Origin: Streptomyces sp. PH10-H1
GTDB taxonomy: Bacteria; Actinomycetota; Actinomycetes; Streptomycetales; Streptomycetaceae
Length of the DNA stretch: 64,000 nt
Direction: 5' to 3'
Assembly: GCF_030063355.1 (NCBI RefSeq)
Contig: NZ_JASISZ010000050.1
Coordinates: 1 to 64,000, forward strand
Shown here: in pieces, positions 9,193 through 17,594 of the stretch
How positions within the stretch are numbered: position 1 is the first letter of the stretch
Layout: each line of letters begins with the position of its first letter
Made by a program: the position numbers and the translations under genes
Notes under the pieces: model-generated
The model's input: the letters and a program-made list of their open reading frames with translations, nothing else
Databases searched by the model: none
Told to the model about the DNA's origin: nothing

Positions 9193-9600
9193 GTGTCAGC
9201 CGTAATCTCTGACGACCTGAAGAAACTCCTTGACGACGTCCCTGTCTTTGTCACCCTGGCGACCATCCAGCCCGATGGCAGCCCCCAGCTGTCGGTCACA
9301 TGGATCGCGCGCGACGGTGACGACCTGCTGGTCTCCACGACCATGGGCCGCAGGAAGGAGATGAACCTCCGCCGTGACCCGCGGATCACCGTCATGATCA
9401 ACCCGCCCACCGCGCCGTACACCTACGCCGAGGTCCGTGGCACCGCCACGCTGACCACGGAGGGCGGCCAAGAGCTGATCAACAAGCTCTCGCGGAAGTA
9501 CACGGGCAAGGACTACGCCGACTTCAACCCCGCCGCCAAGGAAGACGCTGAGCGCGTCGTCGTTCGCATCATCCCGCACAAGGTCGTCGGCTCGCTCTAG
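9193..9600 (+). CDS. PPOX-class FMN/F420-dependent oxidoreductase
   Basis: This 135-residue protein has the split-barrel flavin-binding fold. The signature stretch is VTLATIQPDGSPQLSVTW near residue 18, followed by LLVSTTMGRRKEMNLRRDPR and VRGTATLTTEGG. Members of this class use F420 or FMN to reduce small substrates. The start is the GTG at 9193, downstream of GAGGAAAGG; the nearer in-sequence ATG at 9186 is out of frame. The gene stands alone, with about 260 bases of non-coding DNA after it. Substrate and cofactor are not determinable from the sequence. Confidence 0.87.
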   Translation: MSAVISDDLKKLLDDVPVFVTLATIQPDGSPQLSVTWIARDGDDLLVSTTMGRRKEMNLRRDPRITVMINPPTAPYTYAEVRGTATLTTEGGQELINKLSRKYTGKDYADFNPAAKEDAERVVVRIIPHKVVGSL

Positions 9601-9862
9601 TCTCCCGGTGGTGTCACGGCCGAACCAGCCCACCACGGCCTCGGACGCTCCCGAGGGGGCCTGACGACGAAGATCCGATCTCCCTTGCCCGGTGGCGAAT
9701 GGGCCGGCCTTCCAGGTGATGGCTTACGCCACGACAACTACGATGCAAGCTCACCCCGTATGAGGTGCGAGCGGGCAAGCGGAGGATGGGGGCGGCCGGT
9801 CGTGGGCTGGTACGTGTGGGTCGTCAGGGGGTGGCTGGTGGGGCAATCGGTTCCGCAACGCC

Positions 9863-10150
9863 ATGCGTACCCGGCATGAGCGCAAGGTCGAGCTGATCTC
9901 CGCGGAGGGCGAGAAGCAGCGGGCGCTGCAGGCGGCGAACCGGCCGCCTGAGGCGATCTGCGGATGTACCCATCATCTGGCCAAGCACGACAAGCAGGGG
10001 AAGTGCCACGAGGTGGTGCAGACACCCACCGCGTGGGACGGGGACAAGAAGCCCCTCTCGTACGAGGCCCGGCCCTGCAACTGCCAGCAGTACATCGGGC
10101 CCCGGCCGCTGGAGACGCTCTACGCCGAGGACATCGTCGACCTGTCGTAA
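9863..10150 (+). CDS. conserved small Cys/His protein
   Basis: This 95-residue hydrophilic protein contains a CGCTHHLAKHDKQGKCHEV block around residues 33-51 and PCNCQQY near residue 73. The Cys and His residues are spaced like a small zinc-binding site. I know similar short proteins from other streptomycetes but not a function for them. The reading frame is well supported by codon bias. It is convergent with the M23 peptidase gene, with a shared terminator between. The open frame at 9685-9879 just upstream looks like noise. Confidence 0.7.
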   Translation: MRTRHERKVELISAEGEKQRALQAANRPPEAICGCTHHLAKHDKQGKCHEVVQTPTAWDGDKKPLSYEARPCNCQQYIGPRPLETLYAEDIVDLS

Positions 10151-10171
10151 CCGTGGGGCGCAGGAGGAATG

Positions 10172-10213
10172 CCGACGGCCCTGGTGTCGGGGGGAAGTCA
10201 CCAGGGCCGTCGG
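10172..10213. terminator. bidirectional hairpin between convergent genes
   Basis: A perfect 15-bp inverted repeat (arms 10172-10186 and 10199-10213, 12-base loop) lies between the convergent Cys/His gene and the M23 peptidase gene. On the + strand GGTTTGC follows. It is a good candidate terminator for both. Confidence 0.75.
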
Positions 10214-10243
10214 GGTTTGCGGTTGGTCTGTTCGTCGGCTGGG

Positions 10244-11281
10244 TCAGACGTCTATGCCGTGGTCGCGCAGCCACGGCATCGGGTCGATCGGGCCGCCTCC
10301 GCCGGGGCGGACCTCGATGTGGAGATGCGGCCCCGTGACGTTGCCGGTGGCGCCGACCCGGCCGATGGTCTCGCCCGTGGTGACCTTGCCCGAGGTCTGC
10401 ACCATGGAGGAGAGGTGGCAGTACCAGATCTCGGTGCCGTCATCGAGGGTGAGGATGATGCGGTAGCCGTAGGAGCCCGCCCAGGCGGCCGAGGTGATGG
10501 TGCCGCTGTGGATCGCGGACACCGGCGTGCCGGTGGGGGCCGCGAAGTCCTGGCCGGTGTGGGTGTTGGCCCACAGGGAGCTGGACTGGCCGAAGCTCGC
10601 CGTGAGGCTGTAGGAGGCGACCGGCTTGGTGTACGAGGCCGCGAGCTTGGCGAGGCGTTCGGCCTCGGCCTGCGCGGCGGCCTTCGCGGTGGCGTCCTCC
10701 GCGGCTTTCTTCTTGGCGGCGGCCTCGGCCTTCGCCGCCGCTGCGGCGTCGCGCACCTTCTGGGCGGCGGCCTCCTTGGCGCCCGTCGCGGCGGCTTCCC
10801 CGGCGGCCGCGTCGCGCGCCGCCCGGTCCGCGGCGTCGCGCACCTGGGCCACGTGATCGAGGATCCGCGCGCGGAGGGCCTCACCCGCACCGGCGGCCAC
10901 GGAGTTCGTGGTCATGCCCGAGGACTGGTGCGAGAAGTCGGACGGCGCCGATGCGCCGGATCTGCCCGACGCGCCATCCGCGCCCATGAGGTCACCGATG
11001 CCCGGCATCTCGGACAGCTTCGGGAGGTCCGGCAGCGATATCGGCACCGGGGACTTGTCGGCGGCCGTCGCGATACCGGTCGCACCCCCGATGGCGGCCA
11101 CTGCCGCGACGCTCAACACGGTCGAACCACGGGCTATGGAACGCTGCTTGGGGAGCCGGTGCTTGCCACGGTCGGCGGCGGCCGAATCGGCGGACGACTC
11201 CGTGGTGGGGTTCCATTCGTCCCATTCCCCGGCTTCTGGAGCCTGCGGGGCAGGGGCGCAGGCAGGCTGGTTCGACGCCAC
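10244..11281 (-). CDS. M23-family peptidoglycan endopeptidase, c-di-AMP-riboswitch controlled
   Basis: The protein has 345 residues. A basic region and hydrophobic segment at about 45-75 (STVLSVAAVAAIGGATG) form an export signal or anchor. A long Ala/Lys/Glu-rich coiled coil spans about 125-215. The C-terminal M23 (LytM) zinc peptidase domain has the first ligand motif HTGQDFA near residue 245 and the second, PHLHIEV, near residue 320, so both metal motifs are intact. It should cut peptide cross-links in the cell wall during growth or germination. The start is the GTG at 11281, eight bases after GGAAAGGAG, directly downstream of a ydaO-type riboswitch. c-di-AMP control of wall hydrolases is known in streptomycetes. 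Confidence 0.92.
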   Translation of the reverse strand: MASNQPACAPAPQAPEAGEWDEWNPTTESSADSAAADRGKHRLPKQRSIARGSTVLSVAAVAAIGGATGIATAADKSPVPISLPDLPKLSEMPGIGDLMGADGASGRSGASAPSDFSHQSSGMTTNSVAAGAGEALRARILDHVAQVRDAADRAARDAAAGEAAATGAKEAAAQKVRDAAAAAKAEAAAKKKAAEDATAKAAAQAEAERLAKLAASYTKPVASYSLTASFGQSSSLWANTHTGQDFAAPTGTPVSAIHSGTITSAAWAGSYGYRIILTLDDGTEIWYCHLSSMVQTSGKVTTGETIGRVGATGNVTGPHLHIEVRPGGGGPIDPMPWLRDHGIDV

Positions 11282-11296
11282 TTGTGGCGCTCTCCT

Positions 11297-11430
11297 TTCC
11301 TTCCTTAACGCCTACCGGGTTAGCTGACGGGTTCGGAGCAGGAAGGTCTCCTACGGGCTGACGCGCAGCCCGATTCACCCCAATTAGTGGGTCCCCGGTT
11401 CCCGCGGACGGGATTCGGCAAGCGCACGGT
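11297..11430 (-). ncRNA. c-di-AMP (ydaO-yuaA) riboswitch
   Basis: The minus strand upstream of the M23 gene contains the hallmark ydaO blocks in order. These are GAACCGGGGACCCA (11389-11402), TTGGGGTGAAT, GTAGGAGACCTTC, and CCGTCAGCTAACCCGGTAGG (11311-11330), followed by the GCGTTAAGGAAGG region leading to the ribosome site. In known members, c-di-AMP binding turns expression off. Here the 3' edge sits about 15 bases from the start codon, so the switch could act on transcription or by hiding the ribosome site. The outer boundaries are approximate. Confidence 0.92.
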
Positions 11431-11640
11431 GCCGCCTCTACGGCGGCAGTGACGACCGCGCTGCGTTATCGAACGTTAATAGAGCTGGGGGTCTTTTCCA
11501 AGCCGAATGCCGGAGTTGGGCCTTGGACCAATAACGCGTATCGGTATGTATAGGGGTGAAGGAGGGTGATGGGAGTGACCCCGCAGTGACGTGAGCGTAA
11601 GTCGGTTGTTATCGGAGGGAGTTGAGTCCGCTACATACGG

Positions 11641-11677
11641 TGAGCGCCCCGGCCGGGTGACCCGGCCGGGGCGCTCA
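11641..11677 (-). terminator. strong hairpin downstream of the LAxTG-protein gene
   Basis: A perfect 17-bp inverted repeat with a TGA loop (arms 11641-11657 and 11661-11677) lies about 50 bases past the stop of the sortase-substrate gene. There is no U tract, which is usual in Streptomyces. Confidence 0.75.
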
Positions 11678-11725
11678 TCCCCATCCCTGCGTACCTACGG
11701 AGTACCTCCGCAGTACCCACAGCGT

Positions 11726-13009
11726 TCAGTGCTGGTGGCTCCGACGGCGGCGGAGGCCGAAGAACGCCATGGCCGCGCCGAAGGCGATCAGGACGCCCGC
11801 GCCAGTGGCAAGGGTGCCGGTGTTGTCGTCGGCACCGGTGTGGGCGAGGGAGCCCTCCACGTTGGTCGTGGTCGGCGCGTTCGTGGTGGCCGATACGGAC
11901 GGCGCGGGTGCGTTGGTGGTCGCGGACGATGACGGGACCGGCGAGCCGGTGGGCGTGGTGGCCGGGGCCGCGGGGAGGAAGGAGAGCTTCCCCTCGCCCT
12001 GGAGGAGCGGGCGCCCGCTACCGCCGCTCACATAGGTCACAGCCAGCTGCCGCAGCGCCTGGGCGTGCGTGACACCGTTCGCCGAGGCGACGCTGTAGCG
12101 CAGCTCGTAGCGGTGCTTCTGCCCGGCGGGGATACCGGAGGTGATCGCCGGGAGCATCCACTCGTTGTCCCGCAGGCCGCGACGCTTCACTTGCACCCAG
12201 TGGCCGTTCTCGCGGACCTCCAGGTTGATGACCGGCCAGCGGGTCTCGGAGGCCGAGGAAGGGTAGACGGACAGCTCGGTATCCAGACCCGCGCCGATGG
12301 CGCCCTTGCTCTCGTTGTCGATCTCCAGCCAGGTCTCCACCGGCTTGCCGGGGGAGAGCTTGGCCACCGGGCCGAACTTCTCCGTGACGTTCGGGGCACC
12401 GGGCCCGGTTCCAGTCCCGGGAGCGGTTCCAGGAGCGGCCTGGAAGGTGACCGAGGGAATCGCACCCGTGCCGTCGTTCTCATAGGTGCCGGTGTCGAAG
12501 GTGAGGGTGAGCGACGTGTCGTTCGCCGGGAAGCCGCTCTTCAGACCGGCGGTGATCTTCCAGCTGAAGCTGCTCCTGGCCGGGACCGAGAAGGTCCTGA
12601 CCTTCTTGCCCTGGGGGTAGAAGCTGGCCAACATCGACGGGCCCTCCGCCCCCAGGGAGAAGGCGGTGGGCGGCGCCGAGAGCGCGTCGATCCGGAAGTT
12701 CACCTGGGATCCGGAGATCGCGCTCGGGCCCCCGGGGATGCCGAACACCAGCCCGTTGAACTCCACGGCCTTGTCGTTGTTGTTCGTCGCGGTGACGGTG
12801 TACGCCTCCGTGGCACCGCCGCGGGTGAGCGGGCCGGACGGCGACGGGGCGCCGATTTCGATGTGCAGCGGCTTGATGGCCGGGGCGGGGGCATCGGCGT
12901 ACGCGGCTGCGGCCGGTACGAGCATCGAGCCGCAGACGCCGGCGACAACGGCGACGGCGATGGTGGAAGCGGCGAGGTGTGGACGGCGGGAGAGGGTGCG
13001 AGCAGACAT
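11726..13009 (-). CDS. secreted LAxTG-anchored cell-wall protein (class E sortase substrate)
   Basis: This 427-residue surface protein has a Sec signal peptide at 1-40 (cleavage likely after AAAAYADA), then about 300 residues of beta-rich domains (YTVTATNNNDKAVEFNG; VETWLEIDNESKG). A Thr/Pro/Ser-rich wall-spanning stretch at about 345-385 and the C-terminal sorting signal LAHTG, a hydrophobic helix (GVLIAFGAAMAFFGL) and the tail RRRRSHQH follow. LAxTG is the motif used by streptomycete class E sortases. The beta domains look like cell-surface adhesion or structural modules; no enzyme motif is visible. The gene is monocistronic, with a terminator after it. Confidence 0.88.
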   Translation of the reverse strand: MSARTLSRRPHLAASTIAVAVVAGVCGSMLVPAAAAYADAPAPAIKPLHIEIGAPSPSGPLTRGGATEAYTVTATNNNDKAVEFNGLVFGIPGGPSAISGSQVNFRIDALSAPPTAFSLGAEGPSMLASFYPQGKKVRTFSVPARSSFSWKITAGLKSGFPANDTSLTLTFDTGTYENDGTGAIPSVTFQAAPGTAPGTGTGPGAPNVTEKFGPVAKLSPGKPVETWLEIDNESKGAIGAGLDTELSVYPSSASETRWPVINLEVRENGHWVQVKRRGLRDNEWMLPAITSGIPAGQKHRYELRYSVASANGVTHAQALRQLAVTYVSGGSGRPLLQGEGKLSFLPAAPATTPTGSPVPSSSATTNAPAPSVSATTNAPTTTNVEGSLAHTGADDNTGTLATGAGVLIAFGAAMAFFGLRRRRSHQH

Positions 13010-13681
13010 GGTGATCCCCCCAGGGAACAGGAACGCGGTGGGTAGAGCTGGATGTTGCGCCCCGCTCAGCTTTCCGTTCGGCGTTCCCGTTCGGCCCTGG
13101 CGGCTTGCGATGTGCTGATGTTCACACGGAACCGGTCACTGGATCATGGGCGAACCGTCACCTGCGTGTAACAGCTGAACCCACGGTCCGGCGACGGCTC
13201 CGCTCGCGCCGAGCGCTCGTCAACGGCGTCTGAAATCCGGGCTGGAGACCGGGCCGGAGACCGGGAACCCGAACACAACGGAGACAAATCCCGGACCGGA
13301 GGTTCACAGCGAATTCCAGGGCCCCTGCATTTATGCATCCCGGCTTCCCGGCCTCCGGGACTTCGTCAAGAATTGGTTTAACGTCTCCTCTGATTACTAC
13401 TCGCTCACACGTGCGTCAACCTGCGGAAACCCGTACCCAACCCTCCCCCCGACCAGTGTCGCATCGGTGAACATCCCGCTTTCGGAAATGAACAATGCTG
13501 TGCCTTTTTCACCGCCTTCCCGTTTCCTCTCCACAAAGCCTCACCTTTGCTCCACGATGTGTCACGGGCGACCTCAAGACGGGGAGATCTGACGGTCGCA
13601 CGTAGCCCAGTTCACTGGAAAAGGGAGGGCCGTGGGGCGCCTGTGAGGGCTGTCCTGCTGTGCTCTCCCGGGGGAGGAACC
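13010..13681. other. intergenic region between divergent surface-protein and polysaccharide genes
   Basis: This 670-base divergent region holds no gene I can support. Bases 13350-13560 are clearly less GC-rich than their surroundings (stretches such as AAGAATTGGTTTAACG and GATTACTACTCG) and probably carry the promoter of the polysaccharide locus. A short direct repeat GGAGACCGGG occurs twice near 13243-13264. The open frame starting at 13547 merges into the deacetylase frame but lacks a start signal. Confidence 0.5.
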
Positions 13682-15904
13682 ATGGGTCGGACGACCCGTC
13701 TTGCCACCGCGTGCACTGCCGCGGCGATGCTCACCCTCACCTGGCCCGCCGCCGGAATGAGTTCCGCCACCGCCACGGCCGCCACCGCCGCCACGGCCCT
13801 CACACCCAGGATCGATCTGCGGGTGCTCGTCCTCGACGACGGCGGGCCCGCCACGCAGGCCATCGCCGCCGAACTCGACAGCGCGGGCACCCCGTACACC
13901 ACGGTCGATCTGAACAGCGGCAGCCGGCCGCAGATCACCGCCACCTCCCTGAGCGACACCGTCAGCGGCCGGCCGCGCGCCAAGTACCAGGCCGTTGTGC
14001 TGCCGAACGACAACCCGTTCGGCACCGGATCGGCCGAGATGGCCGCGCTGGCCGCGTACGAGACGGCCTTCGGGATCCCGCAGGTCGACGCATACACCTA
14101 TGCCCGGCCCGAGGTCGGGCTGAACTACGCACAGAACCCCGGCTACATCGGTTCGCTGGACGGAATCACCGCGGCGGTGACGGCCGCCGCCGGTCCCTTC
14201 GGCTATCTCCAAGGGAACGTGCCCTTCGAGGACAACTCACCTACGGCGAGCGAGAGTTACGGCTATCTGGCCACGCCGCTCGCGCAACAGGCGGCCGGGG
14301 CCGCCTTCACCAGCTACGTGGACGCACCGATCCAGGGCACCAGCGCCCGCGGCTCGCTCATCGGGCAGTACACCCACGACGGCCGCCGTGAACTGGTCGT
14401 CACCTTCGTCTACAACCAGTACCAGCAGCAGTACCGGCTGCTGGCGCGCGGCATGGTCGAGTGGATGACGCAGGGCATCCACCTCGGGGCCAACCACAAC
14501 TACTTCGCGCTCCACATGGATGACGTGTTCCTCGCTGACGACCGCTGGAACAGCACGCTCAACTGCACCCCCGGCGACGTGGACTGCCCCGTCGGAACCG
14601 GCCCGGCTACGGACCCCATCCGGATGTCGGCCGCCGACGCCACCTACCTCAAGCAGTGGTCGCAGGCCAACGGCTTCACGCCGGACCTGATGTACAACGG
14701 CGGCGGCAGCGAGGACTACAAGGCGGAGGCGGGGCACGCCGGGGCCGACCCGCTGGCGCAGCAGCTCTTCGCCGACAAGAGCGCGTACCGCTGGGTCAAC
14801 CACACCTACACCCACTCATACCTCGGCTGCGTCCAGGACGTGTCGGTGGTGCCGTGGAAGTGCGCGACCAACGCCGACGGCACGGTGCGGTGGACCAGCC
14901 AGGCCGACATCACCGCGCAGATCAAGGACAACACCACGTGGGCGGCGCAGAACGGCCTCACCGTCAACAAGAATGAGCTTCTCACCGGTGAGCACTCCGG
15001 CCTGAGGATCCTGCCGCAGCAGCCCGTCGACAACCCGAACCTCGCCCCGTCGCTGTCCGCGACCGGTGTGAACGTTCTGGGCAGCGACAACTCGCGGGAC
15101 CCGCAGCAGCGCACGGTCGGCCCGGCGCTGAGCGTACCGCGCTTCCCGATGAACGTCTTCTACAACGCGGGTAAGGCGAGCGAAGAAGTCGACGAGTACA
15201 ACTGGATCTACACCAAGGCGGCCGACGGCGGCAGCGGTATCTGCGAGGGCTCCGCGACGTCCACCTGCCTCCCCGCACCGCTGGACACGGCGAGCGGCTA
15301 CGCCTCGTACATCGTGCCGTTGGAGGCGCGGATCGACCTCGGGCATGTGTTGTCCAACAACCCGCGGCCGCACTACGTCCACCAGTCGAACTTCGCCGAG
15401 GACCGGATCGCGTACCCGGTCATGGAGAAGATCCTCGGCGACTACAAGAACCTCTACGCCGCCAACACGCCCATCGTGAACCTCCGGATGGCCGACATCT
15501 CCGCCGAGCTGGCCAAGCGCACCAGCTGGGACACGGCCGTCAAGGCCGACCAGATCACCGCCTACCGGATCGGTGACACCGTCACCATCAGCGCACCGAG
15601 CGGGCTGCAGTCCACCGCGACCGTGCCCGCCGGCACCCGCCAGCAGCAGCTGCTCGGCACCACCGCCTTCGGCGGCGCCTACGCCGGACAGCTGGCCGGC
15701 TGGGTCGCGCCCGGAGCGCTGCAGAGCCAGGTGACGCTCAAGCTCACGGCCGCTGCCACACCCGCCGTGGTGGCCGCGACTCCGGCCAAGACCGCCCGGA
15801 GCGCCACGGCCGCGAAACTGCGGACCCCGGCAAAGGCACTGCCCGTGCCGACGGGTGCGGCCGCGCCGGTTCCGCACGGCCCCGGCGACACCGCCAAGCC
15901 GTAG
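13682..15904 (+). CDS. secreted Agd3-like polysaccharide deacetylase (CE18 type)
   Basis: The protein has 740 residues and starts at the ATG at 13682, seven bases after GGGGGAGGAAC. Residues 1-35 form a Sec signal peptide. An N-terminal domain (about 40-265, LRVLVLDDGGPATQAIAAEL) resembles the CBM87 region of fungal Agd3. The deacetylase region follows: HMDDVF near residue 278, with the paired aspartates expected for the catalytic base and metal, and NHTYTHSYLG near residue 373, supplying the metal-binding histidines. In Aspergillus, Agd3 deacetylates galactosaminogalactan; PelA carries a related CE18 domain in bacteria. The Ala/Pro/Thr-rich last 60 residues may span the wall. It is the first gene of the polysaccharide locus. 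The family call is from memory of motifs. Confidence 0.82.
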   Translation: MGRTTRLATACTAAAMLTLTWPAAGMSSATATAATAATALTPRIDLRVLVLDDGGPATQAIAAELDSAGTPYTTVDLNSGSRPQITATSLSDTVSGRPRAKYQAVVLPNDNPFGTGSAEMAALAAYETAFGIPQVDAYTYARPEVGLNYAQNPGYIGSLDGITAAVTAAAGPFGYLQGNVPFEDNSPTASESYGYLATPLAQQAAGAAFTSYVDAPIQGTSARGSLIGQYTHDGRRELVVTFVYNQYQQQYRLLARGMVEWMTQGIHLGANHNYFALHMDDVFLADDRWNSTLNCTPGDVDCPVGTGPATDPIRMSAADATYLKQWSQANGFTPDLMYNGGGSEDYKAEAGHAGADPLAQQLFADKSAYRWVNHTYTHSYLGCVQDVSVVPWKCATNADGTVRWTSQADITAQIKDNTTWAAQNGLTVNKNELLTGEHSGLRILPQQPVDNPNLAPSLSATGVNVLGSDNSRDPQQRTVGPALSVPRFPMNVFYNAGKASEEVDEYNWIYTKAADGGSGICEGSATSTCLPAPLDTASGYASYIVPLEARIDLGHVLSNNPRPHYVHQSNFAEDRIAYPVMEKILGDYKNLYAANTPIVNLRMADISAELAKRTSWDTAVKADQITAYRIGDTVTISAPSGLQSTATVPAGTRQQQLLGTTAFGGAYAGQLAGWVAPGALQSQVTLKLTAAATPAVVAATPAKTARSATAAKLRTPAKALPVPTGAAAPVPHGPGDTAKP

Positions 15905-15933
15905 CAGCGCAGCGGTAGCCGTTCGTCCTCGAT

Positions 15934-15965
15934 CGCCGGACGGGCTGAATTCAGCCCGTCCGGCG
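15934..15965 (+). terminator. perfect palindrome after the deacetylase gene
   Basis: A 32-base perfect palindrome centred on AATT lies 30 bases past the stop codon of the deacetylase gene and 47 bases before the PelF-like gene. It can fold into a long hairpin. It may partly terminate transcription, making the first gene more abundant than the rest. Confidence 0.65.
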
Positions 15966-16012
15966 GCTTCCCAGCGCATTCATTGACGGACCCGTGGGGG
16001 GACCGATTCGCC

Positions 16013-17572
16013 ATGCAGACCCAGGTGACGACCCAGGTGACCTTGCTGACCGAGGGCACGTATCCGCACAGCCACGGCGGCGTAAGCGTCTGGTGCGACC
16101 AACTCATCCGGGGAATACCGGACTTCGACTTCCGGCTGATAGCCGTGACCGGCACCGGACGGGAGCCGCTCACCTGGGAGCTTCCGGGGAATGTACGGGA
16201 CTTCACCGAGATACCGCTGTGGGGAAAGCCCCCGGCCGGCCGCGCGCCCCGCGGGCGCGAGGCACAGCTCTTCCGGGCCGGCTACGAGCGCTTCCTGCTG
16301 GCCCTGCTCGACCCGGCCGCCGAAGGCGAGTTCGCGGACCAGCTGTACGCGATGGCCGCACTGGCCCGCTCCGGGTCGCTGTCCGCCGCGCTGCGCTCCG
16401 AGGACGCCGTACGCATCCTCACGAGTCTGTGGAACCGGCCGCACCTCGCGGCCTCCGCCGCCCGGCCCACCCTGCACGACGCACTCACCGCCACCGATCT
16501 GCTGGAACACGCGCTGCGCCCGCTCGCAGCGGTGCCCCGGGCCGGAGTCGTCACCCACGCCGTCAGCGGCGGCCTCGCCACGATCCCCGGCCTGGTGGCG
16601 CACCACGAACACGGCACACCGTTCCTGCTCACCGAGCACGGCGTCTACCTGCGGGAGCGCTACCTCGGCTACCGCACAGGGCCGTACGGCTGGCCCGTCA
16701 AAGCACTCCTGCTCGGCTTCTACCGTCTGCTCGCCGAGGAGGCGTACCGGCGGGCGGCGCTCGTCACCCCCGGCAGTCGCTACAACCGGCGCTGGGAGGA
16801 ACGCGGCGGCACCCCGCCGGACCGGATCCGCACGGTGTACAACGGCGTCGACCCCGCCGACTTCCCCTATTCAGGACCCGAGCCCGCCGTACCCACCCTC
16901 AGCTGGGCCGGGCGCGTCGACCCGATCAAGGATCTGGAGACGCTGATCCGCGCCTTCGCCGGCGTACGGGCCGAGGTGCCGCGGGCACGGCTGCGGCTCT
17001 TCGGCGGGACTCCGAGGGGCGGGGAGGCGTACCGCGATCAATGCGTCTCGCTGGCAGCCGAGTTGGGTGTCGGTGACGCGGTGACCTTCGAGGGGCGCGT
17101 CGAGGACATCCGGGACGCCTACGCGGCCGGGAACGTCGTGATGCTCTCCAGCATCAGCGAGGGATTCCCCTTCACCCTCATCGAAGCCATGTCGTGCGGG
17201 CGCGCCACCGTCTCCACGGACGTCGGCGGCGTACGGGAAGCGGTCGGCGACACGGGGCTGGTCGTCCCGCCCCGCGACCCCGCCGCGATGGCGAAGGCCG
17301 CGCTCGCGCTGCTCCGCGACCCGGCGACCCGCGCCTCCATGGGTGAAGCCGCCCGGCTCCGCGTCATCGACCAGTTCACCCTCCGCCAGACCATCGACAC
17401 CTTCCGCGGTATCTACGGCGAACTCGCCGCCCGGCAGCCCTGGCTCGTCCTCACCCCCATCGGTGTGGAGTGGCAGGCCCGCCACCACCAGGAGCGCCAC
17501 CAGGACCACCACCTCACCCTTCACGACAACGACATCACCCAGGACGACGCCATCACCGAGATCGCCCAGTGA
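16013..17572 (+). CDS. PelF-type glycosyltransferase (GT4, DUF3492)
   Basis: The protein is a cytoplasmic retaining glycosyltransferase of about 519 residues. The N-terminus LLTEGTYPHSHGGVSVWCDQ is the DUF3492 signature of PelF proteins. The C-terminal GT-B half shows GRVDPIKDLETLIRAF and SEGFPFTLIEAMSCG, the nucleotide-sugar binding ExxxxxE region. PelF polymerises UDP-GalNAc in Pel exopolysaccharide synthesis, so the likely job is chain elongation of an amino-sugar polymer. The ATG at 16013 is preferred; a TTG ten codons upstream is possible. The last 35 residues are His/Gln/Asp-rich and not conserved. It is followed 22 bases later by a multi-TM protein gene, which suggests one operon. Confidence 0.9.
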   Translation: MQTQVTTQVTLLTEGTYPHSHGGVSVWCDQLIRGIPDFDFRLIAVTGTGREPLTWELPGNVRDFTEIPLWGKPPAGRAPRGREAQLFRAGYERFLLALLDPAAEGEFADQLYAMAALARSGSLSAALRSEDAVRILTSLWNRPHLAASAARPTLHDALTATDLLEHALRPLAAVPRAGVVTHAVSGGLATIPGLVAHHEHGTPFLLTEHGVYLRERYLGYRTGPYGWPVKALLLGFYRLLAEEAYRRAALVTPGSRYNRRWEERGGTPPDRIRTVYNGVDPADFPYSGPEPAVPTLSWAGRVDPIKDLETLIRAFAGVRAEVPRARLRLFGGTPRGGEAYRDQCVSLAAELGVGDAVTFEGRVEDIRDAYAAGNVVMLSSISEGFPFTLIEAMSCGRATVSTDVGGVREAVGDTGLVVPPRDPAAMAKAALALLRDPATRASMGEAARLRVIDQFTLRQTIDTFRGIYGELAARQPWLVLTPIGVEWQARHHQERHQDHHLTLHDNDITQDDAITEIAQ

Positions 17573-17594
17573 CCCGCGCGTGGGGCGGTGCGCG

